The notes beneath the pieces are model-generated. The model was not told the DNA's origin. It did not search any database and saw only the letters and a program-made list of their open reading frames with translations. Below are positions 46,779 to 56,233 of a stretch of 64,000 nucleotides of DNA, one piece after another; position 1 is the first letter of the stretch; each line of letters opens with the position of its first letter. The position numbers and the translations under genes were made by a program. The stretch covers positions 1 through 64,000 of the forward strand of contig CACMVB010000003.1 of assembly GCA_902617025.1 (NCBI GenBank), in the 5' to 3' direction. Source of the stretch: an uncultured Pelagibacteraceae bacterium (GTDB lineage: Bacteria > Pseudomonadota > Alphaproteobacteria > Pelagibacterales > Pelagibacteraceae).

Positions 46779-47201
46779 TTATTTCAAAATAACTAATGTC
46801 TGACCAAATTCGACTGCTTGTCCGTCTTCAACAAGTATTTTTTTTACTTCACCATCATTTGTAGAAGGAACATGGTTCATTGTTTTCATCGCTTCAACTA
46901 TCATTACAGTTTGACCTTTTTTAATTTTATCTCCAATTTTTACAAAAGATTTTGCCCCCGGTTCAGGAGCCAAATAAGCAGTTCCTATTATTGGAGATTT
47001 TATTCTTATTCCATCTATATCTTCTGAATTTTTTAAAACAGCTTTATTTTGAGAGACTACAGCTGTTTTGGATGCTTCAATCATTTTGTTAGCTTTAGAG
47101 ACCTTTATTTTTATATCCCCATCTTGATATTCTAATTCACTTAAACCAAATTCTTTTAAATTATCTACCAATTCTTTTATTAATTTTTTGTCAATTTTCA
47201 T
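46779..47201 (-). CDS. accB: Acetyl-CoA carboxylase biotin carboxyl carrier protein
   Basis: AccB holds the biotin that AccC carboxylates. The biotinylation motif EAMKTMNHV places the modified lysine at residue 106 in a C-terminal biotinyl domain (about residues 65-140); an N-terminal helix (KKLIKELVDNLKEFGLSELEYQDGD region) and a short linker precede it. The length of 140 residues is slightly short owing to a reduced linker. It overlaps aroQ by four bases, an arrangement frequent in alphaproteobacteria. Confidence 0.97.
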   Translation of the reverse strand: MKIDKKLIKELVDNLKEFGLSELEYQDGDIKIKVSKANKMIEASKTAVVSQNKAVLKNSEDIDGIRIKSPIIGTAYLAPEPGAKSFVKIGDKIKKGQTVMIVEAMKTMNHVPSTNDGEVKKILVEDGQAVEFGQTLVILK

Positions 47202-47635
47202 GTTTTCAAATATTCTTTCATTGCGCTTAAAGCCATAATATAACCGTTAGCACCGAATCCACAGATCACACCTTTAGCAACTTTACTAATTAAAGATTTG
47301 TGCCTGAAAACTTCTCTATTATAAATATTAGTAATATGCAATTCAATTATAGGTATTTTAAGTATTTTTAAAGCGTCGTGAATAGCAACAGATGTATGAG
47401 TATATCCCCCTGCATTAATAATTAAACCGTCATCATTGTTTCTGGCAGTTTGAATTTTTTCTATAATCTCACCTTCAATATTAGATTGAAAAAATGTGAG
47501 TTTTAAATCATTTTTAATCGCGAATTCTACACAAGTTTTTTCAATTTCTTTTAGAGTAAAACTTCCATATTGGCTTTTTTCCCTCTCACCTAAAAGGTTG
47601 AGATTTGGGCCATTAAGAATTATAATTTTTTTCAT
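47198..47635 (-). CDS. aroQ: 3-dehydroquinate dehydratase, type II
   Basis: AroQ dehydrates 3-dehydroquinate in the shikimate pathway. ILNGPNLNLLGERE with the conserved tyrosine loop (SQYG), INAGGYTHTSVAIHDAL, ELHITNIYNREVFRHKS and GFGANGYIMAL are the family blocks, and 145 residues is normal for the dodecameric type II enzyme. It is the first gene of aroQ-accB-accC and is divergent from thiS across 33 bases. Confidence 0.97.
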   Translation of the reverse strand: MKKIIILNGPNLNLLGEREKSQYGSFTLKEIEKTCVEFAIKNDLKLTFFQSNIEGEIIEKIQTARNNDDGLIINAGGYTHTSVAIHDALKILKIPIIELHITNIYNREVFRHKSLISKVAKGVICGFGANGYIMALSAMKEYLKT

Positions 47636-47652
47636 CGTTAATTATTAATATC

Positions 47653-47658
47653 TATAAT
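47653..47658 (+). promoter_or_regulatory. Consensus -10 box of thiS, predicting a near-leaderless transcript
   Basis: A TATAAT ends ten bases before the thiS ATG at 47669 in the 33-base gap between aroQ and thiS. A start point seven bases downstream would give a leader of about four bases, with no room for a ribosome site or riboswitch. Confidence 0.4.
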
Positions 47659-47668
47659 TATCTTAATT

Positions 47669-47872
47669 ATGGCAAAAATACAATTAAATGGAAAAAAATT
47701 AACCCTAAAATCTAAATTAACTGTATTAGATTTGTTAAAAAAATATAAATTAAATGTAAAAAAAATTGCGATAGAACTAAATGGTGTGATACTACAAAAA
47801 AGTATCTACAAAAAAAAAATTTTAAAAAATAAAGATAAAATAGAAATTGTACATTTTATAGGGGGCGGTTAA
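47669..47872 (+). CDS. thiS: Thiamine biosynthesis sulfur carrier protein ThiS
   Basis: ThiS, a 67-residue ubiquitin-like protein, delivers sulfur as a C-terminal thiocarboxylate for thiazole formation. The beta-grasp pattern (IQLNGKKLTLKSKLTVLDLLKKY, IAIELNGVIL) and the terminal HFIGGG with the required Gly-Gly end are present. The stop is directly followed by the thiG ATG, so carrier and synthase are translationally coupled. No thiO or thiH is adjacent. Confidence 0.92.
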   Translation: MAKIQLNGKKLTLKSKLTVLDLLKKYKLNVKKIAIELNGVILQKSIYKKKILKNKDKIEIVHFIGGG

Positions 47873-48646
47873 ATGACAAGCGACATTTTTAAAATTGCCA
47901 ATATAAAACTTTCTTCAAGGTTAATAGTAGGAACAGGAAAATATAAAAATTTTTCTGAAACAGCAAAAGCTGTAAAAGCATCAGGAGCTGACATGGTAAC
48001 TGTAGCTGTTAGAAGAGTAAACATTTTAGATAAAAAAAAACCTTTATTAACTGACTATCTAGATCCAAAAAAGATAATTTTTTTACCCAATACTGCGGGA
48101 TGTTTTAGTTCAGATGACGCGCTTAGAACTTTAAGATTAGCAAGAGAAATGGGCGGCTGGAAATTAGTGAAATTAGAAGTTCTTGGAGATAAAAAAACTC
48201 TTTATCCCAATATGATAGAAACAATTAAGTCTACGAAAGTATTAGTGAAAGAGGGTTTTAAAGTAATGGTCTATTGTACTGACGATCCTCTGCTTGCAAA
48301 GAAATTAGAAGATCAAGGCGCTTCAGCTATCATGCCTTTAGCCTCACCTATTGGTTCAGGATTAGGTTTACAAAACAAAATAAATATTTCATTAATTATT
48401 AAGCAATCAAGAGTGCCCGTAATTGTTGACGCTGGTATAGGCACTGCCTCTGATGCAACTATTGCAATGGAAATGGGATGTGATGGAGTTTTAATTAATA
48501 GTGCAATCGCAAAAGCCAAAAAACCCATGTTAATGGCTAGATCTTTTAAAAATGCTGTAATTTCTGGAAGGGACTCTTTTTTAGCTGGAAGAATGAAAAA
48601 AAATTATTTTGCTTCACCAAGCTCACCCACTGAAGGTCTTATTTAA
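47873..48646 (+). CDS. thiG: Thiazole synthase ThiG
   Basis: ThiG condenses deoxyxylulose phosphate, dehydroglycine and ThiS-bound sulfur into the thiamine thiazole. [22 protein letters not shown], the Schiff-base lysine region [16 protein letters not shown], and the phosphate-binding [29 protein letters not shown] are conserved in the TIM-barrel protein of 257 residues. It is the second gene of the thiS-thiG pair, and its last eight bases overlap the convergent RNase E/G gene. Confidence 0.96.
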   Translation: MTSDIFKIANIKLSSRLIVGTGKYKNFSETAKAVKASGADMVTVAVRRVNILDKKKPLLTDYLDPKKIIFLPNTAGCFSSDDALRTLRLAREMGGWKLVKLEVLGDKKTLYPNMIETIKSTKVLVKEGFKVMVYCTDDPLLAKKLEDQGASAIMPLASPIGSGLGLQNKINISLIIKQSRVPVIVDAGIGTASDATIAMEMGCDGVLINSAIAKAKKPMLMARSFKNAVISGRDSFLAGRMKKNYFASPSSPTEGLI

Positions 48647-50456
48647 GCTTTTTTTTTCTTCTTACCCATAAAGTTCTTAAAACTTTTTTGCTTTTATTTC
48701 TTTTTGTATCTTTTTTTAATTTTGAGTCCTTTTTCTTTTCCTTTTTTTTATTAATTAAAACTTTTTTAAATTCAGTGATATTTTTTACATTTTCAATTGT
48801 TTGAATATTTTTTTTCGATTTATTTAGTAATATAATTTTATACTCAGGAATTATAAGATTATCTTCTGATAATAACTCAATTTTAAAAGAGTATTTTTTT
48901 TGAAAATATTTTATTTCCTCATCTAAATTTACTTCTATAAAATTTTTTACTTTTTCAGGAATAAAAGCTCTAATAATTTTTACTTTTTCCGTAAAAGCAA
49001 GATGTTGAATTTTTTTAATAATTTTTTGTGAAAAAGAACCAAGTGAAAGTTGAGTTTCCCATTTAATTGATCCTTCTCTCAATCTCTGTCGTGTCATTTC
49101 AAGCAATCCAAAGTTACTTATTCTACCTATTTGAATTCTAGCCCTGTCTTTCCTAATACTTTCTCTCATTTTTTTTTCAACAGTTCTTCTATTGTAAAAA
49201 TTCATCATATCAATAAAGTCAATTACAATTAAACCTGATAAGTCCCTTAATTTAATTTGATGAGCAATCTCCTCAGCTGCCTCTAAATTTGTATTCAATG
49301 CAGTTTTTTCAATATTTGTTTGTTTTGTCGATTGCCCAGAATTTATATCTATAGATACTAGGGCTTCAGTAGGATTTATGACTAAATATCCACCAGATTT
49401 AAGTTTTACTGTTGGTTCAAAGATATTATTTAATTCTTTTTCAATAGCAGCATCATGAAATAGAGGTATTTTCCCTCTATATTTTTTTATATTTTTAACA
49501 CTTTTAGGCATTAATTCTTTCATAAATTTTTTTGCTTTTTGATATGCTTCGTTTCCTTCAATGTAAATATTTTTCGTATCATTATCGTATGTATCTCTTA
49601 AAGTTCTTTTTATTATATCTCCTTCCTCATATACCAAAGAGGGCGCATTAGACTCTAATGCCTTATTTTTTATATCCTCCCAAGTCTTCAAAGTATTATC
49701 AAAATCTTTTTCTATTTCTTTTTTAGTTTTATTAGCTCCAGCAGTTCTTACAATTACACCCATGCTTTTTGGAATATTTATCTCATTAAGTATTGATCGA
49801 ATGATTTGACGATCAGATGAACTAAAAATTTTTCTTGAAATTCCCCCACCTTTTGGTGTGTTAGGCATAAGCACAATATATTTGCCTGCTAATGATATAA
49901 ATGTTGTTAAAGCAGCTCCTTTTTGACCCCTTTCTTCTTTTATAACTTGTATTAAAATTACTTGACCAGGTTTGATTACTTCTTGAATTTTATAACGTTT
50001 TATTCCGTAAGATGATTTGATTTCTTCTCTATATTCTTTTTTCTTAATCTCTTCATTTTTGTTTGTAATTTGATTATCACTACTATCACCATTATTTAAT
50101 GAATGGATATTTCCTTCAGGAATACTTTCCTGAGGTGTTTCTAAAGGTTTCTCTTTTAAACTTTCCCTAATTTCTTCTTCTACTATTCTTATTTTTTCTT
50201 TATCTTCAGAAGGAATTTGATAATAGTCTGATTGAATATCATTAAACGCCAAAAACCCGTGTCTTTCTCTCCCAAAGTTAACAAATGCAGCTTGAAGAGA
50301 TGGCTCTACTCGACTGATAGTTCCTAGATATATATTATTTTTAAAATTTAAATTATTTTTGTCTTCAAATTCATATTCTTCAATTGAATTTTCTGATTTA
50401 AGAACAATACGGGTTTGATTAGGATGCGATGCATCAATATATAAGTTTTTTTCCAT
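48639..50456 (-). CDS. RNase E/G family ribonuclease without zinc-link cysteines
   Basis: The catalytic region is recognisable: an S1 RNA-binding domain from about residue 40 ([21 protein letters not shown]), the RNase H/DNase I-like core with [11 protein letters not shown] and [12 protein letters not shown] that carries the metal-binding aspartates, and [12 protein letters not shown] (about residue 450). The S1 domain is interrupted by an acidic insert (about 84-158), as in alphaproteobacterial RNase E. The CPxC zinc-link that normally follows the RQRLR motif is replaced by [12 protein letters not shown], and the whole 605-residue protein contains no cysteine. A lysine-rich tail of about 50 residues ends the protein; the long degradosome scaffold is absent. 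It acts in mRNA decay and rRNA/tRNA processing. Confidence 0.92.
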   Translation of the reverse strand: MEKNLYIDASHPNQTRIVLKSENSIEEYEFEDKNNLNFKNNIYLGTISRVEPSLQAAFVNFGRERHGFLAFNDIQSDYYQIPSEDKEKIRIVEEEIRESLKEKPLETPQESIPEGNIHSLNNGDSSDNQITNKNEEIKKKEYREEIKSSYGIKRYKIQEVIKPGQVILIQVIKEERGQKGAALTTFISLAGKYIVLMPNTPKGGGISRKIFSSSDRQIIRSILNEINIPKSMGVIVRTAGANKTKKEIEKDFDNTLKTWEDIKNKALESNAPSLVYEEGDIIKRTLRDTYDNDTKNIYIEGNEAYQKAKKFMKELMPKSVKNIKKYRGKIPLFHDAAIEKELNNIFEPTVKLKSGGYLVINPTEALVSIDINSGQSTKQTNIEKTALNTNLEAAEEIAHQIKLRDLSGLIVIDFIDMMNFYNRRTVEKKMRESIRKDRARIQIGRISNFGLLEMTRQRLREGSIKWETQLSLGSFSQKIIKKIQHLAFTEKVKIIRAFIPEKVKNFIEVNLDEEIKYFQKKYSFKIELLSEDNLIIPEYKIILLNKSKKNIQTIENVKNITEFKKVLINKKKEKKKDSKLKKDTKRNKSKKVLRTLWVRRKKKLK

Positions 50457-50600
50457 TTTGATTGAAATCCTTTAATTAAAGTGAAATATTTAATTTTTAA
50501 ATTTGTCATAGTAGTATTTTATATTATTTTTCAGATAAATATACATAATTCAATTTTAAATGCCTAAAGAATGTCAAATTTTTTATGATAAAGTGTTGAA
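50457..50600. promoter_or_regulatory. Divergent promoter region between RNase E/G and mrcA
   Basis: This 144-base AT-rich spacer separates the starts of two divergent genes and must hold both promoters. TTGTCA followed by TTTTATATTATT and, nearer mrcA, TATGATAAAG are possible promoter elements. I see no long stem-loop like the RNase E 5'-UTR autoregulatory hairpin of E. coli. Confidence 0.35.
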
Positions 50601-52961
50601 ATGTACAAATTTCTTAATTTTTCAATTAAATTTACAATTCTATTCTTAATTGCAACATTATTTTTTTCCTTATCTACTTTATGGTATTTTTCAATTGGCT
50701 TACCGGATTACAAAAAATTATCAAATTATCAACCCCCTATCTCAACAAGAGTTTATTCGGAGGATGGCAAACTAATTGCTGAATATGCGTTACAAAAAAG
50801 ATTATTTGTACCTTACGAGTCAATACCAAAAGTTGTAATTAACTCCTTTCTATCTGCTGAAGATAAAAATTTTTTTGATCATCCAGGAGTAGATGCAAAA
50901 GGGATATTGAGGGCTGTTATAAATAATATCAAAAATATATCTCAAAACAAAAGACTTGAGGGAGCTTCAACAATCACTCAACAAGTAGCAAAAAATTTTC
51001 TTCTTACCAATGAAGTATCAATGAAAAGAAAAATTAAAGAAGCAATTTTAGCTTTTAGAATTGAAAGAGCTTATTCGAAAAAAAGGATATTAGAACTATA
51101 TTTAAATCAAATTTACCTGGGTCAGGGCACATATGGTATAGCAGCAGCTAGTTTAGAATATTTTGATAAATCAATAAAAGAACTTAACTATCCTGACTCT
51201 GCATTATTAGCTGCCCTTCCAAAAGCTCCAAGTAAATATAATCCATATAAATTTCCTGAAGTTGGTAAATTTAGGAGAGATTTAGTATTAAAAAATTTAA
51301 AAGATAATAATTTTATTTCGAAAGACCAATATTTAAAATTTAAAAATTCAAAATTACGACTTAAAAAAAGAAAAATTGAAATTGTTAATGAAGCTAATTC
51401 GTACACAGAAGAAGTAAGAAGATCTGTCAATGAAAACTATGGATTTGAAAAACTTTACTCTCAAGGACTAAGTATAAGAACGCCATTAAATATAAGTTAC
51501 CAGCTACAAGCGATTAAATCATTAAGAGAGGGAATCGAACAATACGATAAAAGGCATGGTTGGAGGGGACCAATAACTAATAGTTTAAAAGATCCTAAAT
51601 GGAAAAATAAAGTTAAAAAATTTAAATTAGATCCAACTTTAAAATGGGAAATAGTACAGATAACAGATTTAAATGAATTTGAGATAAAATTTAAATCAAT
51701 CACTCAAAAAAATAATTCAAAAAATGGAATTTTAAAGTATGAGAAAGTTAAATGGACGTTACCTAAAAATAAGACTATACCCTCAAAACATAAAATAGGT
51801 GATATTATATTTGTTAAAAAGGAGAAAAATTCGTGGAATTTAAAACAATATCCAAAAGTTAATGGTGGCATTGTAGTATTAGATCCTTTTACCGGTGATG
51901 TAAAAGCTTTGGTTGGAGGTTTCAATTTTAAATCGAGTGAATTTAATAGAGTGACTCAAGCAAAAAGACAACCAGGCTCAGCCTTTAAACCCATTGTCTA
52001 TGCAGCGGCCTTAGAACACGGATTTTCCCCAAACTCTATCATTTTAGATGCACCTTTTGTTGAGAGCCAAGGAGAGGGACTAAAAAATTGGAAACCAGAA
52101 AACTATGGAAAAAAATTTTATGGACCGACCACACTTAGAAAAGGTATTGAGTACTCTCGAAACCTTATGACAGTAAGAATAGCAAAAATACTAGGGTTAG
52201 ATAAAATTTTAGATTTATCAAAGAAGTTGGAAATTTATGATGAAATTCCAGAACTGTTGTCAGTATCTTTAGGTGCAGCCGAGACTACCCTAATGAACTT
52301 AACTTCTGCATATTCAGCTTTTGTAAATGGAGGAAAAAAAATTGAACCTAATTTGATTTCTAGAATTCAAGATAGAAGAGGTAAAACAATTTTTAAGGTG
52401 CAAAATAGAAAATGTATAGGATGTGACAAATTTATAGAAAAAAAATTAAATTACCCGAAAATTGAAAATACTAATGAACAGGTCTTGAGTGAGGAAACAG
52501 CTTATCAAATGACTTCTATTTTAACTGGTGTAGTTGAGAGAGGTACTGCAAAAAAACTGAAAACTCTAAAAGTTCCCTTAGCAGGAAAAACGGGCACAAC
52601 AAATGATAATTTTGATGCTTGGTTTATTGGTTTCTCCTCAAATTTAGTAATTGGAGTTTATATCGGTTTTGATAGTCCAAAAACTCTAGGAAAATTTGAA
52701 ACTGGTTCTAAAGCAGCGTTACCAATATTTAAAAACTTTATCGAAAATGCTCTTTTTAAAGAGGATTTTGCTGATTTCAAAATTCCTGAAAATATTTATT
52801 TAACATCTCTTGATTATGATACTGGACTTAAGTCATCAATTGAAGAAAAAAACACAATAATTGAAGCTTTAAAAATACAAGATATTAACAATATAAAAAA
52901 TAAAAATTTAATTTCAATAAACGATCATGATAAACTTATCAAATTTAGACAATTTTACTAA
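50601..52961 (+). CDS. mrcA: Bifunctional penicillin-binding protein 1A
   Basis: This enzyme polymerises glycan strands and cross-links peptidoglycan in the periplasm. An N-terminal membrane anchor (about residues 8-32) precedes the GT51 glycosyltransferase domain with the catalytic Glu87 in SAEDKNFFDHPG and the GASTITQQVAKNF motif. The transpeptidase domain has SAFK with the nucleophile Ser460, an SRN triad in EYSRNLM, and KTGT at 663-666. An OB-like region lies between (about residues 320-420). The 786 residues are typical for class A PBPs of alphaproteobacteria. Its TAA overlaps the prfB start as TAATG. Confidence 0.96.
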   Translation: MYKFLNFSIKFTILFLIATLFFSLSTLWYFSIGLPDYKKLSNYQPPISTRVYSEDGKLIAEYALQKRLFVPYESIPKVVINSFLSAEDKNFFDHPGVDAKGILRAVINNIKNISQNKRLEGASTITQQVAKNFLLTNEVSMKRKIKEAILAFRIERAYSKKRILELYLNQIYLGQGTYGIAAASLEYFDKSIKELNYPDSALLAALPKAPSKYNPYKFPEVGKFRRDLVLKNLKDNNFISKDQYLKFKNSKLRLKKRKIEIVNEANSYTEEVRRSVNENYGFEKLYSQGLSIRTPLNISYQLQAIKSLREGIEQYDKRHGWRGPITNSLKDPKWKNKVKKFKLDPTLKWEIVQITDLNEFEIKFKSITQKNNSKNGILKYEKVKWTLPKNKTIPSKHKIGDIIFVKKEKNSWNLKQYPKVNGGIVVLDPFTGDVKALVGGFNFKSSEFNRVTQAKRQPGSAFKPIVYAAALEHGFSPNSIILDAPFVESQGEGLKNWKPENYGKKFYGPTTLRKGIEYSRNLMTVRIAKILGLDKILDLSKKLEIYDEIPELLSVSLGAAETTLMNLTSAYSAFVNGGKKIEPNLISRIQDRRGKTIFKVQNRKCIGCDKFIEKKLNYPKIENTNEQVLSEETAYQMTSILTGVVERGTAKKLKTLKVPLAGKTGTTNDNFDAWFIGFSSNLVIGVYIGFDSPKTLGKFETGSKAALPIFKNFIENALFKEDFADFKIPENIYLTSLDYDTGLKSSIEEKNTIIEALKIQDINNIKNKNLISINDHDKLIKFRQFY

Positions 52962-54050
52962 TGCATAATTTTGAGCAAATTCTAGAATTTTCAAAAAAAT
53001 CTCTTGATAGCATCAGGGGGTATCTTTGAAAAAAATAAAGCTGAGCAAAAACTTAAAGAAATTGAAGATGTTATTATAAAAGAAAATTTTTGGAAAAATA
53101 AAGATCACGCTAAAAAGATAATTAAACAAAAAAAATTTTTTGAAAATATTTTTAATTCTTACGAAAGTTCTTTAAAAGAAATTGCAAATCTTGAAGATTT
53201 ATACAATCTTGCTTCTCAAGAAAAAAATGATGAAATTATAAATGATTGTAATTTAAAATTATTAGAAATTCACAAAAATATTAAAAAAAATGAGATAAAT
53301 TGTTTTCTTTCTGGTGAAAATGACGATCTCAATATTTATCTTGAGATACATGCTGGTGCCGGCGGTACAGAAAGTCAAGATTGGGCGGATATGCTTAGAA
53401 GAATGTATATTAAGTGGTTTGATAAAAAGAAATTTAATTATGAGATAATTAGCGAACACAAAGGAGAAGAAGCAGGAATAAAATCCTCTACTTTAAAAGT
53501 AGATGGTGATTATTTATATGGCTTGATGAAAGCTGAGTCCGGAGTACATAGACTCGTCAGAATTTCACCTTTTGATAGCGGTGCGAGAAGGCACACCAGC
53601 TTTGCAAGTGTTTGGGTATATCCAGTTATCAATGATGATATAAATATTAAAATAGATGAAAAAGATATTAGAGTAGATACATACAGATCTAGCGGCGCAG
53701 GCGGTCAACATGTAAATACAACTGATAGTGCTGTGAGAATAACGCATCTTCCTACCAAAATAGTAGTGCAATGTCAGAATGAAAGGTCTCAACATAAAAA
53801 TAAAGAGACCTGTTTCAAAATGTTAAAAGCAAGATTATACGAACATGAAATACAAAAAAGAGATGAAGAAAACCAAAAAGAGATTAAAGCAAAAACAGAT
53901 ATAGGTTGGGGACATCAAATTAGATCTTATGTCCTTCAACCATATCAACTTGTAAAAGATTTAAGAAATAAAATTGAAAATACAAATCCTAGTAGCGTGT
54001 TAGACGGGAATATAGATCAATTTATTGAAGAGGGAATAAAAAATAAATAA
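52961..54050 (+). CDS. prfB: Peptide chain release factor 2 (programmed +1 frameshift)
   Basis: RF2 terminates translation at UGA and UAA. The gene is in two frames: 22 codons from the ATG at 52961 end in GGG TAT CTT TGA at 53018-53029, and skipping the T at 53027 continues at GAA (53028) to the stop at 54050, giving 362 residues. The second frame carries the SPF recognition motif in RISPFDSGARR and GGQ at about residues 247-249 in SSGAGGQHVN. A TTG at 53004 in the second frame is not a plausible start, since it would drop the conserved N-terminus RGYL. The gene overlaps mrcA at its start and the AsmA-like gene at its end by one base each. Confidence 0.95.
53015..53029 (+). other. prfB programmed +1 frameshift site
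   Basis: AGGGGGTATCTTTGA contains an internal Shine-Dalgarno (AGGGGG), the slippery CTT and the in-frame UGA stop recognised by RF2 itself. This is the same 15 bases as the E. coli site; the following base is A instead of C, making the stop context weaker for termination. The element sets an autoregulatory loop: low RF2 favours frameshifting. Confidence 0.95.
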
Positions 54051-56233
54051 TGAAAAAAATTTTTTTATCATTATCTTTAATATTATTGTTAAGTCTTACT
54101 ATCTTGATTATCACACTATCTACATTTGGTGTTGAGACTAATAGATTTAACAAAATTATAAGTCAAAAAATTAATGATAATAATAGTAGTGTTAATCTAA
54201 ATCTTAAAACTATAAAATTTAAGTTGGATATAAAAGAATTAAGCTTGTTTTTAGAAACACAAGATCCTGAAGTAAATTATAGAGGTGTTATTATTCCGTC
54301 GAAAAGTATTAAAGTATATCTTAATTTTGCCTCTTTTATAAAAACAGACACAAAAATTAAAAAAATAAACATAGTTTTTGAAAAAATTGATTTAGAGCAA
54401 TTTAAAAGACACTCAATATTATTAAAACCCTCAAATTTTTCTAAATTTTTTCAAAATAATGTAAATAAAGGACTGCTGGATACAGATCTTGAAATTTATT
54501 TAGACAGGAATAATTTATTAAGTAATTTTATTGCTAGAGGAAAAGTAACAAATTTAGAAGCAAATTTATTAAAAGATATTAATTTAAAAAAAGTAAAATT
54601 TGACTTTTTTGCAGATAAATCCGACATTCTTCTGAAAAATTTTTATGGCTCAATGAACTTTTTGAATATATTAGATGGAGACATAAAATTAAATTTATCT
54701 CAAAATATTGATATTTCTACAAATTTCACTACCAAAATAAAGTTTGAATCTTTTCCAGAGAAATATAAAAATTTAATTAAAAATTTTAAATTTGCGCACG
54801 AATTGAAAAATTTAAATGCGGAGCTATCTAATAATATTTCTTTAAATTTTGATAAAACTTACAAACTAAAAGAATACAATATTAAAAGTAGTGGTAAAAT
54901 AACTAATGCAGAATTAAATCTCGATAAACCGGTTAAAAATATTTTTTCAAAAAATAATATCAACCAACTTTCTTTTCAAAATCTTGAAATTAATTCAAAT
55001 TTTAACAAAAATGAGAATACTATAAACATTTTGGGTAAATATTCTTTAAATAAAACAAATTTACTCAACTTTAAAGTTTATAATAATATCAAAAATAAAA
55101 TTTCAGATATAAAATTTGATTTTGAATATAACGAGGCAATAAATATTGATCTGATCAACTATAAAAAAGATGCAGGAAAACTTGCTAATTTCTCAATAAA
55201 TTTAAATCAAATTGGCAAAAATTTAATTTTTAACAAAATTTATTTAGAAGAGGAAAAAAATTATATAAGAATACATGACATAAAATTTGAGAAAGGAAAA
55301 TTTAGTAGTTTAGAAAAAATAGAGGTAAAAACAAATAAAAACAAAACCATTAACAACAATTTTATAATTTTATTTGGAAAAAAAATTTTAATTAAAGGTT
55401 CTAAATTTGATGCCACCAATCTCCCTCAAATTTTAAATCGAAAAACAGATAAAGAAAATTTTAATCAAATAAGTAACGATATTGAAGTTACCATAACTGA
55501 TGTAATCGCGCCAATGTCGGAAAGTATCACGAATTTTAAATTAATAGGAAAAATCAAAAATGGCAAATTTGTAAAGATTTCATCTAAAGGAGATTTTGGA
55601 CAAAATAAATTTTTAGATATTTCAATGAAAAATGACGAAAAAAATAGAAAAAAATATTTAGAAATTTACTCTGATATCCCAAAACCCTTATTAACAGAGT
55701 TTAACTTTTTTAATGGATTAATTGGCGGCAACTTATTATTTAATTCAGTCATTGATGAAAAATCATCAAGTTCAAAACTTACAATCGAAAACTTTAAAGT
55801 AGCAAACGCACCTGGGATGATAAAATTACTTACTTTAGCAGATTTAAGAGGACTTGCCGATCTTGCAGATGGAGAAGGTATATCATTTGATACTTTAGAA
55901 ATAAAAATGGAAAAAACAAAAGAAGTTTTAAAATTAGACGAAATACTTGCCCTTGGCCCAAGTATTTCAGTTTTGATGGAAGGATATCAAGACTCAGAAG
56001 TTACAAGTTTAAGAGGCACACTAGTTCCAGCAAAAACTCTTAATAAAATGATATCAAAAATACCTGTTATAGGAGATATAGTTATACCTAAAGAAGTTGG
56101 TGAGGGTCTTTTCGGCATAAGTTTTAAAATGAAAGGTTCAAAGGGAAATATTAAGACAACAATAAATCCTATAAGAACTTTAACACCAAGATTCATTCAA
56201 AAAATAGTTGATAGAAAAAAACGGTCTAAATAA
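54050..56233 (+). CDS. AsmA/YhdP-like envelope protein
   Basis: One N-terminal transmembrane segment (LSLSLILLLSLTILIITLSTF) anchors a 700-residue periplasmic chain made of repeated amphipathic beta strands. The most conserved part is the C-terminal block (about residues 580-700) with NFKVANAPGMIKLLTLADLRGLAD, GEGISFDTLEI and GTLVPAKTLNKMISKIPVIGDI, which is typical of YhdP/AsmA-like proteins. This superfamily forms hydrophobic grooves thought to carry phospholipids between membranes. It overlaps prfB by one base and, tail to tail, tyrS by eight bases. The subfamily role is inferred from homology pattern, not from tests in this group. Confidence 0.78.
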   Translation: MKKIFLSLSLILLLSLTILIITLSTFGVETNRFNKIISQKINDNNSSVNLNLKTIKFKLDIKELSLFLETQDPEVNYRGVIIPSKSIKVYLNFASFIKTDTKIKKINIVFEKIDLEQFKRHSILLKPSNFSKFFQNNVNKGLLDTDLEIYLDRNNLLSNFIARGKVTNLEANLLKDINLKKVKFDFFADKSDILLKNFYGSMNFLNILDGDIKLNLSQNIDISTNFTTKIKFESFPEKYKNLIKNFKFAHELKNLNAELSNNISLNFDKTYKLKEYNIKSSGKITNAELNLDKPVKNIFSKNNINQLSFQNLEINSNFNKNENTINILGKYSLNKTNLLNFKVYNNIKNKISDIKFDFEYNEAINIDLINYKKDAGKLANFSINLNQIGKNLIFNKIYLEEEKNYIRIHDIKFEKGKFSSLEKIEVKTNKNKTINNNFIILFGKKILIKGSKFDATNLPQILNRKTDKENFNQISNDIEVTITDVIAPMSESITNFKLIGKIKNGKFVKISSKGDFGQNKFLDISMKNDEKNRKKYLEIYSDIPKPLLTEFNFFNGLIGGNLLFNSVIDEKSSSSKLTIENFKVANAPGMIKLLTLADLRGLADLADGEGISFDTLEIKMEKTKEVLKLDEILALGPSISVLMEGYQDSEVTSLRGTLVPAKTLNKMISKIPVIGDIVIPKEVGEGLFGISFKMKGSKGNIKTTINPIRTLTPRFIQKIVDRKKRSK

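Noticed and set aside
53004-53027. TTG start for prfB in the second reading frame
   Set aside because: The upstream frame from 52961 plus the classic frameshift site restores the conserved RF2 N-terminus, so the TTG is internal.
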